From Rhizophagus irregularis (taxonomy: Eukaryota > Glomeromycota > Glomeromycetes > Glomerales > Glomeraceae): a stretch of DNA of 64,000 nt. The notes below the pieces were generated by a model. The model did not search any database. It was not told where the DNA came from and saw only the letters and a list, made by a program, of their open reading frames with translations. The position numbers and the translations under genes were made by a program. Each line of letters begins with the position of its first letter. Position 1 is the first letter of the stretch. The stretch is taken from the NCBI RefSeq assembly GCF_026210795.1, contig NC_089459.1, forward strand, positions 496,001 through 560,000, given 5' to 3'. This document shows, piece by piece, positions 1 through 8,712 of this stretch.

Positions 1-400
1 CTTTTTTGTAGCTGAAAGTTTAGGCAATCAAAAATAAATTTGCCAAAATTTATAATGCCGAAATTATTGCCAAAAGTCCGAAATTTGACCGAAATTATTG
101 GTATAATTCTGGCCAAAAAATGATTAACATTATAAATTTCCTTTTTTTGGAAATTCATGTAACCTTTGTGAAACTGATTTCACCAATTTTACTGGAAAAC
201 AAAATTTCCTTTTTGGAAATTGGTGTAATGTCACATGACACAATGTCATAATTTTGGCCGAATTTTAATTTTGGCCAAAATTAAGATTGAGAAATAATTT
301 TGGCATTTTCGGCATTTAATTTGATTGGCCGAAACCTTTCAGAATTTCCTTTTTAGTTTTGGCAGGCAACCTTAATTAGTTCCAGCATTTTTCTTTTTAA
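1..400. other. AT-rich intergenic DNA, no gene seen
   Basis: No open frame of note on either strand. The stretch has recurring GGCC(G/A)AAATT-like words and TTTGGCC/GGCCAAA inversions, which suggests remains of an old inverted-repeat element, but no clean ends or target duplication could be fixed. Confidence 0.5.
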
Positions 401-783
401 TTTTACATGCTAAAACTGAATAAGTGATCTAGTGTTTTGTTTTTGTTTTTATATATAAAAATGCTGAAACTATTTGTTATAGCATTTTTTTTATTTTATA
501 TGTAAAAATATCAGAATCATTAGTTCTGGTATTTTCTTTTTGATTTTACATATAAAAATACTAAAACTATTAGTTTTGGCATTTTTTTTAATTTTACATG
601 TAAAAATGCCAGAATCATTAGTTTTGGCATTTTTCTGTTTGATTTTATATGTAAAAACACTGAAACTATCAAACCACTAAAACTGATAGTTTTAGCATTT
701 TTTTTTTTATTTTACATGTAAAACGTCAGAATTATTAGTTCCAGCATTTTTTTTTAATTTTATATATAAAAATGCTAAAACTA
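400..783. repeat. Degenerate tandem hairpin repeat, left block
   Basis: Units of roughly 50-60 bp alternate a TTAGTTTTGGCATTTTT-like half with a TACATGTAAAAATGCCAGAA-like half. Each unit can fold on itself, because GGCATTTTT is complementary to AAAAATGCC. About six units precede the poly-T insertion, and the array resumes after it at about 1035-1160. Copies differ at many positions, so the array is old. Confidence 0.65.
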
Positions 784-1034
784 TTTTTTTTTTTTTTTTT
801 TTTTGCAGCGCATTTGCAGTTTTATTAAAGTAAAAAAATAAAGAAAATATATACAAAGTAAAATTCCCTAATAACTACTCTAATATAATTAAACTACAAA
901 CCACTCGTTATACTGGTAGTACCCCACGTGTGCATTATTGAGTGATCGTTTGACTCTGTAGGTAGACTTCATTTAGTAACAGGTCATCTTAGCCATAAAG
1001 GCCCTATCTTCAATGTCTGGTGATCACAGGACCC
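784..1034 (-). mobile_element. Retroposed, poly(A)-tailed cDNA fragment
   Basis: On the plus strand the insert begins with about 21 T residues at 784-804. Read on the minus strand it ends in AATAAA, then about 15 nt, then a poly(A) tract: the signature of a polyadenylated RNA copied back into DNA. It splits the hairpin repeat. The flanking words at 769-783 and 1035-1049 match at 14 of 15 positions, but this repeat carries such words natively, so a target duplication is not proven. The minus strand includes the end of an open frame (889-972). It could be a 5'-truncated LINE or a processed pseudogene. Confidence 0.65.
889..972 (-). pseudogene. C-terminal coding end within the retroposed fragment
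   Basis: A 27-codon frame from ATG to TAA on the minus strand ends in ...YYQYNEWFVV. The same frame continues upstream across one in-frame TAA into PDIEDRAFMAKMTCY, up to the 5' truncation at about 1034. The stop codon lies about 60 nt upstream of the polyadenylation signal, as expected for a 3' mRNA end. I do not recognise the protein. It may be the last part of a retroelement-encoded protein or of a cellular gene. Confidence 0.4.
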
Positions 1035-1159
1035 AAATGCTGAAACTATTAGTTTCAGCATTTTTTTAATTTTACATATAAAACGCCAGAATCATTAGTT
1101 CTGGCAGTTTTCCTTTTGATTTTATATACAAAAATACTAGAATTATTAGTTTCAGTATT

Positions 1160-1349
1160 TTTTAATTTATTTGATCCAAATATATGTTAGGACAACGAGT
1201 CAGGTCAGGTACCAAATTTGATAACCTGACCTGAATATTTTAGGTCAAGCCGTCAGGTCATCTGATTTGTTAAATCAAGTTGCAGAGCTCTAGGATTGAT
1301 AATTCTGACCATTTTATTTAAAGTTATTGTTAAATAGCATTAAATTATT
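1160..1349. other. Intergenic with AGGTCAGGT motif cluster
   Basis: Several direct and inverted copies of CAGGTCAGGT/ACCTGACCTG occur at 1200-1262. This resembles the subterminal repeats of the hAT-like element at 5290-6391, but no matching second terminus was found. Confidence 0.35.
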
Positions 1350-2290
1350 TTCAGATTAAAATCTACAAAAAAAGGACAGTTAATAAACATTCTTATATAA
1401 AAAAAATTAAAAATCCACTTTAAAAATACTACTCACTGGATTTCATTTTCAAGTTCTAAGCTGAAATCTACAAAAAAAAGTAGAAGAACACTTCAGGAAG
1501 CATTCCCTATAATAAAAATAAAAAAAGAATGTTATTTAAATGTTCTTAAACGAAATTAATAAAAAAAAATTGAGTTCCTACTTACTTCTTGTTTTAGGTG
1601 TCCATTTTGAAGTCAAGAAAGACCAGAAAGCGTCCTTGCAAAAAAAAAATGAAAAAAAAATATTAGTAAATGTTCTTAAACAAAATTAATAAAAAAATTG
1701 AGTTCCTAGCTACAGGATCCCGCTTACTTATAATAAAGGTCACTGTAGAAAATTGGCCCTTTACTAATAGTTTTTACCTTACTTTTTTCTTAAATTCTAT
1801 TGGTTAATTAGCTAAAAAGGAAAAAAATCATAACAATGTAACATAAAATTTCCTTTTATAATAGGATCTGCAAAGAATTTATATATGATTTTTACTTTAG
1901 ACCTGGGGATGACCTATCTTATAAATAAACAGGATCCTGTTACTGTCCTATTCCTATTTACTTCTCATTTCAGGTGTTCATTTCAAAATTCAGAAAGTCT
2001 ACTACAATAAAATAAATAAAAAAAATATTAGTAAATGTTCTTAAATGAAATTAATAAAAAAAAATCTGATCTCGCTTACTTCTTATCCAGGTGTTCATTT
2101 TAAAGTTCAAAAAGTTCACTACAATAAAATAAATAAAAAAAAAATATTAGTTAATATTCTTAAACGAAATTAATAAAAAACCCTTCCAGTTTTTACTTAC
2201 TTTTCATTTTAAACAACTATTTCAAAATTCAGAAAGTATTCCTATAAAAAAAGATTTAAAAAAAAACATTTAGTAATAAAATAAAATTGA
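1350..2290 (-). repeat. Tandem array of mini-exon-like units (array A)
   Basis: Read on the minus strand, about five units share the plan: T-rich tract, TGTAG or TATAG acceptor, a 39-49 nt block, then GTAAGT or GTAAAT donor. The donors lie near plus positions 1584, 1960, 2077 and 2199, so the undisturbed period is about 117-122 bp. The blocks share a core resembling CTTTCTGAATTTTGAAATGA. Most spacers contain TTCGTTTAAGAACATTTA-like sequence. The 1711-1938 inverted-repeat insert interrupts the array. The exon-like blocks have no conserved reading frame. Confidence 0.55.
1711..1938. mobile_element. Small inverted-repeat insert (MITE-like)
   Basis: ACAGGATCCCGCTTACTTAT at the left end pairs with the complement of ATAAATAAACAGGATCCTGT at the right end. 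Both are followed inward by AGGTCA-type sequence, giving imperfect terminal repeats of about 30 bp around a 228-bp segment. No target duplication could be fixed with confidence, so the family is unassigned. Confidence 0.45.
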
Positions 2291-2570
2291 ATAATCAATA
2301 AATCAGATTGACAAGTCACATGATCTGTATGACCAATATATCTATACTAAAGAATTCATTATACTATACCAGATAATTTTATTATAATATTAACGAAGTT
2401 GCTTATAATGATGGCCTAATAAGCTGGAACATAACTAGTTAATTAACTAATAGAATTTAAGCAAATTCTAAGATAAGGTTTTATATAAAAGTAAAATTTT
2501 TACTAGTGACATATCTTAGTAGTAGGTAGAATCCTGATTCAACTAATATCGGCTAAAACACCTCTATATC
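2291..2570. other. AT-rich intergenic DNA
   Basis: No gene or repeat is seen apart from the 8-bp target copy (2563-2570) of the next element. Confidence 0.5.
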
Positions 2571-2997
2571 TAGGAATGGGGACGGTTTGTTCAGTTCCAT
2601 TTCAGTTCGCCATCAGTTCTACGTCAGTTTCCATTAAGAAAAATATGAGCTACATGTGTCAAATTAAAGACACAAGTCGAACATATATTGATTATAAATT
2701 AAAAAAATTTTGATTGATTAACAATCAATAGTTGGTTCATGATCATCATAATTTTGATGTTGATCATATTTTGAACCAGTTTTTAGAACCGGTTTGGAAC
2801 CGGTTCGGTTCAATTTTTAAAAGCTATTAAAAAATTGTTTTGACTTATAAATTTTCTTTTTTTTTATTTATTGTAAAAATATTAGTGTTTCTCTATTCCC
2901 AATAAGATTTTTGGCTCATATAAGTTCGAAACTCACGAGATTTTGATCAGTTCCAAAAACCGCTCAAAATTACGTAATCAAACTGACCCCATCCCTA
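2571..2997. mobile_element. hAT-like MITE, 427 bp
   Basis: The left end TAGGAATGGGGACGGTTTG matches the complement of the right end, TAGGGATGGGGTCAGTTTG. The flanks are TCTATATC (2563-2570) and TTTATATC (2998-3005): an 8-bp target duplication with one mismatch. TAGGG-type termini and 8-bp duplications are typical of hAT transposons. The interior has repeated AACCGG(T/A) words and no transposase frame, so it is non-autonomous. Confidence 0.75.
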
Positions 2998-3155
2998 TTT
3001 ATATCATTATACTATCTTCACTATTGTAGTGCCATAAACCTGGAATTGATTTTAGTTTAAATAATAGAGTATTTCAGAATTATAGGATCATCTATATTTT
3101 GTGTAACATTAATAGTCTGAAGTGATTTGGATCAGAAATAAAGATCATTCTAATA

Positions 3156-3335
3156 AGGGAGCTTACACATATTATGTAATTATTATAGGGGGGGAGGGGG
3201 TAGTTAAAATTTTACGTTACACTTATTTAAATCATATGATTTATAAATATTATAATTTGATTGGTTATGAAATCTAACAGGGGGGGGGGTAAGGTTTATA
3301 ATAAAATGAATATTACGTGATATGTGTAACTCCCC
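3156..3335. mobile_element. 180-bp MITE with two poly-G runs
   Basis: The imperfect terminal repeats start AGGGAGCTTACACATA on the left and GGGGAGTTACACATA on the complement of the right, extending about 30 bp. TAATA flanks both sides (3151-3155 and 3336-3340), which fits a 5-bp or TAA-type target duplication. Inside are G7AG5 near 3187-3199 and a run of about ten G near 3281-3290, striking in such AT-rich DNA. No coding capacity. Confidence 0.55.
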
Positions 3336-3340
3336 TAATA

Positions 3341-3855
3341 ATAATGATGTGATAAGTTACAATTAATTTATTATTATTTACGTTGATCAAAGGATCAACA
3401 TGTAAATTATTATATAAACCCCAACTTTTTGACTTAGTATTAGAGTTCCTTTCAATTCCTTTTTCTTAAAAAGTTCCTTTTAATTATTTTAAGTCCACTT
3501 TAATAAAGAAATAATTCTTTTAATTATTATAATTATTTTATAATGTTCTGACGAAATTTTATGATTATATTATTTTATATTTAATAAATAACTGTATTAT
3601 AATGACATATTTTTACATAATAAAGAATAAACCTTTTATTAAATTATAAATTCTATGACTTTATAAGAGAGACGAAATTCTTGTGGCGACAGTGTGGCAG
3701 AAGCTGTCGTTGCACTATGTTTTATGATCAGAACAAAATAATTTACATTATGACTTTCCTTTAAAAGATACTATATATAAATATTTTTATCACTTTAAAA
3801 TAAAGTGAATCCAAATTCATCACTTCACACAATTTTCTTTTAGTCATTTATTGTT
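3341..3855. other. AT-rich intergenic DNA
   Basis: No gene recognised. A short GC-richer patch at about 3670-3715 (GTGGCGACAGTGTGGCAGAA) stands out from the surrounding A/T but has no open frame. Confidence 0.45.
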
Positions 3856-3858
3856 TAA

Positions 3859-4442
3859 TTGCCGATCTGCCTAAAATCGGCACTGCATTACTAATAAAAT
3901 TTGGAAATAATAGTGATAATAAAAAAAGCATTTTTTGCATCTCGCACGCGAAATAAGTTTCACCCATTTTACAAACAGAAATATCATAAATACAATATTT
4001 TCTTTCATTTTATGACAAGTCATATTTGCCAAAAAATTTTATAATTATATTTCTGCAACTGGTTTTCTTCAACTTTCACTTATTTTTAATAATAAAAATA
4101 TTTCAAAAAAGCTTTTAAAAACAACTTTAAAAGCTAAAAATTATAGGTTTTTAATGTAAATAATGCAATATAGTAAAATAAAATATTGAAATTTCATATA
4201 TTTTAAGGTGTAAATCTGATGCATGCACATAGTAAACTCATTATTTTGCATATGAATGTATAACTTTTTTTTGCAAATTTGTTTTTTTCAAGTATTTTTT
4301 CAGTATATCATATGATTTTTTTTATAGTCAATATGTCATCTATGAGATATCCTTTTTTGAAGTTTATATTCTAGCACAAAATCGGAAAATTTAACCCCAA
4401 ATTTTATTAATAACGCAGTGCCGATTTTAGGCAGATCTGCAA
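3859..4442. mobile_element. 584-bp inverted-repeat element, TAA target (PIF/Harbinger-like)
   Basis: About 45 bp of inverted repeat: TTGCCGATCTGCCTAAAATC on the left against TTGCAGATCTGCCTAAAATC on the complement of the right, continuing through CGGCACTGC and TAATAAAATTTGG. TAA flanks both ends (3856-3858 and 4443-4445). A 3-bp TWA duplication suggests PIF/Harbinger, although the TIR sequence itself was not matched to a known family. No transposase frame, so non-autonomous. Confidence 0.7.
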
Positions 4443-4445
4443 TAA

Positions 4446-5098
4446 GAATGTTTTTACGAGCTTAAGATAAATAAATTAATCAGTTATTAAAGGTTTTTTG
4501 AAAGCAGCATAATTATAATATTCCATTTTATACAGTGTACGCTATACAGTACTTTTGTTTACTTCTTTTTCAGTTGATTCAATAAATTCTTTTTGCATTT
4601 TTTCTGCTAAAATATAAATTTACCAATCATATCATTCAGAGTTCAAAAAGTTTAATACTTGCAAAAAAAAAGAAAAAAAATTAAAATAAAATCAAGATAA
4701 TAAAAAAACAAAATAAATTTAAAAAGTTTGAAATTTCTAAAATTTATTAAGATGCCAACCTATTATAAAAGAAGATCCCAACATTAAGAAATCCAACCAA
4801 AATCTGAGAAGTTAACATCTAAAGTCTTTATAAAAAATAAGAAAATTTTTAAAAAAAAACTTTTTTAAAAAAAATGCATGTTACCCTAAACTTTTTTTTT
4901 AAAAAAAATATATCTTATGAAGTTTAGTTCGTAAGTAAAATAAAGATCTTTTTTTTTAATAGACTTTTTTTATTGAATTAAAAAAAAAATCAATCAGCAA
5001 ATTGATTACATAATACCAATCAAACTTTTTTATTAGATTTTTTTTTATTAAATTGAAAAAAGATTGATCAGCAAATTGATCATGTGATACTGATCAAT
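4446..5098. other. AT-rich intergenic DNA with a local duplication
   Basis: No gene seen. Two diverged direct copies of a ~70-bp unit lie at about 4960-5030 and 5030-5098, sharing AT(T/C)A(A/G)TCAGCAAATTGAT(T/C)A followed by (C/T)AT(A/G)(A/T)(A/G)TAC(C/T)(A/G)ATCAA. Confidence 0.45.
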
Positions 5099-5289
5099 AG
5101 GCTGTTCCAAAATTAATAATTAGTTTAATGTCAAAAATTTTGAAGGGAGAAGGGAATAATTTAAACAAATATAAAAATTAAACATATTAAAAATTTCAGA
5201 AATTTTCAGTAAAATCAGAAATTCTCAGTACTATTAAATTTTAGTAAACTTTTAAGCATATTTAAACATATCAAATATATATGTTTAAA

Positions 5290-6391
5290 TAGTGTTCCGA
5301 AAGGGTCGAGTCGGTCGGGTTTGAGGATGTATTCGAACTCGACCCGAGTATAAAAACCAACCCGTACAAATACCCGAGTTAATATTTACATGACCCGACC
5401 CTGACCCGATCCGATATAGTTTAACCCTTGGATAACCCGGGTCCAAATAAAATTTTCAGATGTTTAAAAAGGACCCCAGATATCTAATATAAAGGTCATA
5501 ATGGACTTTTGGCCAAAAACACCCCTTTTTGCTGAAACTCAAAAAATCGTTTTTTGTAAATATCTCAGCATCCAGTAATTCAATTTTAATGAACTTTTTT
5601 TTATTTTGTAGCCCTCATTTAGCTCTACAATTTAAAAAAAGTTCATCAAAATTGGACCACTGGATGCCGAGATATTTACAAAAAACGATTTTTTGAGCCC
5701 CTGAAAAATGGGCTAATCTGCCGAAAGTGTGACTTATGACCTGTTTTGGAGATATCCGGGGTCCTGTTTAAAATATATAATTTTTATTAAATCCTCCTAC
5801 GCTCAAACATATACACGCAAGATTTGTATTTGGTTTTAGATTGCTTCTTTTGGCCGGTTCCTCCAGAAAATATCTTCAACTGTAACACTTTCAATTACAG
5901 GTAAAAAAAAAAATTTGACCAATTTTAATATTATTTAATGATTACTCTTACCATTGCTGCTAGGTGTGAAACTGTGAATACTTTACTATAGTTAATTAGT
6001 ATATTTTCATAACGAATCAATAAAATCTAATAAAATATACTAGTTATTATTAAACATATACCTTCCATCATAGTAGAACATCTTGATTTCGATCTGCTCA
6101 AGGGTTATAGACTTCTTAACTAAATTCGTTTTCCAAGAGTTAATTTCTCAGCCTCACTCATTTTATACACAAAGTTAGAAATTAAAAATTGTGTTTATAA
6201 ATATTTTAAATATAAATATTTGATTAAACCCGGTCAACCCGGGTCAACCTGGGTCAAGCAAAGGTGTGACCCTGACCCGACGGGTCAGGTTGAATATAAA
6301 ACTCGTGTCAAATAATGATAAACCCGATTCAGATTTTAAACACGGGTCGGATCAAATGACCCAGGTTTGACCTGACCCTTTCAGAACACTA
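5290..6391. mobile_element. hAT-like element, 1.1 kb
   Basis: The termini TAGTGTTCCGAAAGGGTC and (complement of the right end) TAGTGTTCTGAAAGGGTC are near-perfect inverted repeats. A perfect 8-bp target duplication TGTTTAAA lies at 5282-5289 and 6392-6399. Both facts fit the hAT superfamily. GACCCG/CGGGTC words are crowded at both subterminal regions (5305-5455 and 6225-6380). Short minus-strand frames at about 6165-6125 and 5890-5810 might be transposase residue, but no domain is recognisable. It carries the 5470-5765 element. Confidence 0.8.
5470..5765. mobile_element. Nested fold-back MITE, 296 bp
   Basis: The ends AGGACCCCAGATATCT and (complement of the right end) AGGACCCCGGATATCT are inverted. 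The central part is a long hairpin: CAAAAAATCGTTTTTTGTAA at 5550 against its complement near 5690, with arms of about 70 bp around a short loop. A perfect 8-bp duplication GTTTAAAA flanks it (5462-5469 and 5766-5773). No coding capacity. Confidence 0.8.
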
Positions 6392-6469
6392 TGTTTAAAT
6401 CATTCCTGAATTTTTCAAAAATAGAGGGGGAAAAGGACGTTAAACTAAAGATTAAATTGAAACAGCCAT

Positions 6470-6690
6470 ATTTTGATCCATAAACTAAAAAGTTATTATA
6501 GTATAATTACATTACTCAACATCAGTATTATATACAGTGTATGTTTATTACTAGATATTGAGCAAATGATATTTATTGTCAATAAATATTGCATATACAT
6601 TAAAAGAATAAATATCATAATGTATATAATTTGCATAAATGTACATATAATATATATTTTTCCTGTGACTTTCTGATGGATGTTATTTGC
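6470..6690. other. AT-rich intergenic DNA
   Basis: A 67-codon frame at 6473-6676 is composed of Ile/Tyr/Asn-type codons expected from random AT-rich DNA. No gene is supported. Confidence 0.45.
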
Positions 6691-7353
6691 TTAAATTAAT
6701 TATTAAGTGAACAAGTGAATAAGAAAAATAAAAAAAAATAAAAAAAAGAAAAAAATAAAATAAAAAAATAAAAATAAAAATAAAATAAAAAAGAAAAAGC
6801 AGGTAATTTTTTTAAATCAACCTTATGAACTTTCCAATTCAATTGAATAATCCATTTTAAATTTTTCTAGAAGTTATCCATTTTACTTACTCTTATCCAA
6901 CTCAAACAAACAAATCCAGTACCTTTCTAAGTAAAATTTGTAAACTTCCCAATTTAATGCAGTGAGTAATCTGTTCTAATTTTAACTTTAGGAAGTTACC
7001 CACATTGCAAATAAAAAAATACACACCTCTTTTAAAGGCTCTTGAGCTATTTACATTTATTTAAAAATCAGTAACCATCAGAAAACTTTCATTTATTGTC
7101 CAGTATTTCAATATAAAATAGTGCTGTAACTGATAAATAAAAAAAGAAATAATTACAATTTAATAATAAAAAATCAGATAACAAATATAAAGTATAAACA
7201 TAAAAAAATTTTTCACATTTTTAATATTTGATACGCACTCTTTTCAAGAACTCCTCTAAGAAATTTCTTTATTTTACCAGTGATTGTAAATTTCTGCATT
7301 TATCTATTATAAGAAAGAAAAAATTATTAATAATATGCTAAATTTTTATTTAA

Positions 7354-7768
7354 TAACTAGGAAACAAAAACTGTTAGAATGTCTGAAGTATTCAGTATAA
7401 TTAATAATTGTACATTTAATACTAAAAAAAATTATCAGCGTGCTGTGTATACCCAAATTCTTGTGTAATATTTGTCTAAGATATCTCACTAAATACTTTC
7501 ATTCTAAGTTACAATATAATCAGTTTTCACCCTTAACATAATTTTTTCAATATTGCTTTTTCTATCAAAATAAGTAAAAGTTTTAGCCCTTTCTGCTTAA
7601 AGTTTATTTATTTATTTATTAAAATTTTATTGATATCATGAGATCCATAACATATGGCTAAATTTGTATATATGTAACACAAAATTTCATTTATTGATCA
7701 GGCTATAATACAGAATAACATTGCATTTGAAATGCGTAGAAGTAGTATGTTCTCATACTTCAGACAAT
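7354..7768. mobile_element. ~415-bp insert within macrosatellite copy
   Basis: Sequence absent from the other repeat units separates ...TTTTTATTTAAT from the ATAGCCAATTCC block. It contains a (TTTA)4-like tract near 7606. A 55-bp tandem duplication of repeat sequence follows (7780-7875). TGTCTGAAGTA near 7380 and TACTTCAGACA near 7759 are inverted, but this is short and may be chance. Family unknown. Confidence 0.4.
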
Positions 7769-8196
7769 GAAGAAAATATAGCCAATTCCTTTTCCAGAAT
7801 TAGCAGACTTTATTAATAGTAAAAAAGACATAGCCAATTCCTCCTTTTAAAATTAGCAGACTTTACTAATAACAAAGTAGGATTTTATTTGCTTGAGTTA
7901 GTTATCAAGTGAACAAAAGAAATAAAAAGAAAAGAAGAAAAAAAGGGAATAAACAAATAAAAATAAAAATAAAAATAAAAATAAAATAGAAAAGAAAAAG
8001 CAGGTAATTTTATAGGAATTATCCACTTTGCTCACCCTTACCCAACCCAAACAAACAAATCCAGTACCCTTCTAAGTAAAATTTGTGAACTCCCTGACTC
8101 AAATAAGTTATCCGTTCTAATTTTGACTTAGGAAGTTACCCACTTTGCAAATAAAAAAATACACACCTCTTTTAAAGTTTCTTGAGCCATTTACAC

Positions 8197-8712
8197 TGTA
8201 ATAACCGAAAAATACAATAGAATAGAATAAGGATAAATAATTAGCCGAAGGATAAATAATTAACCGATGGGTAAATAATTAGCCAATAAAATTATATTTA
8301 TAGTTTAGTTTAGTGTAACGAGATAGTCATATGATAATAGATCTTCAAATTTTATTAGAAAAGATAGTAAATATGGGAAATATTTTTCTTAAAAATGTAT
8401 AAATACAAGTGGATTTCGATAGGAAATTCCACAGTCAATTTTTGGCTCAATAAAAAAATAATATAAAAATATTAATTATTAAAATTTATTCAAATATGAA
8501 TATACTCATTGTACGCTTGAGAATTAATTAATATTATATTATTAAGTTTGAGATTTTAAAATAAATAAAAATAATATTTGGTAAGAAAATAATGTTTGTG
8601 TAATTTTTATAACTAATTTTATTTTAAACCAAGCATAAATATTATTCGAACTCAACACGTCAGTGGTAACATACAATATTTAATTTTAATATCCTATGGG
8701 CGGCATGTCACA
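8197..8712 (+). mobile_element. Solo LTR, 516 bp
   Basis: This segment interrupts an otherwise continuous macrosatellite unit between ...GAGCCATTTACAC and ACACTTTCTAAAAAATC, with ACAC repeated on both sides (8193-8196 and 8713-8716). It starts TGTAATAACCG and ends ATGTCACA, the TG...CA rule for LTRs. A TATA-like GTATAAATACA is at about 8394 and AATAAAAAAATAATA follows near 8449, consistent with promoter and polyadenylation signals in an LTR. No internal retroelement genes adjoin it, so it is a recombination-derived solo LTR. Orientation follows the TATA box. Confidence 0.7.

Larger units (their letters stand above)
5100..6468. mobile_element. Outer TA-flanked MITE, split by a hAT insertion
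   Basis: The left end GGCTGTTCCAAAATTAATAA and the complement of the right end TGGCTGTTTCAATTTAATC form inverted repeats extending about 75 bp inward through TTTAGTTTAA(T/C)GTC and AAT(A/G)ATTTAAACA. TA dinucleotides flank (5098-5099 and 6469-6470), as for Tc1/mariner-type MITEs. Without the 5290-6391 insertion the element is only about 260 bp. Confidence 0.65.

Noticed and set aside
1185-1330. AGGTCAGGT cluster as a complete hAT element
   Set aside because: No second terminus found within several kilobases.
7370-7770. TGTCTGAAGTA inverted pair as transposon ends
   Set aside because: Only 11 bp, no convincing target duplication; kept only as an unassigned insert.
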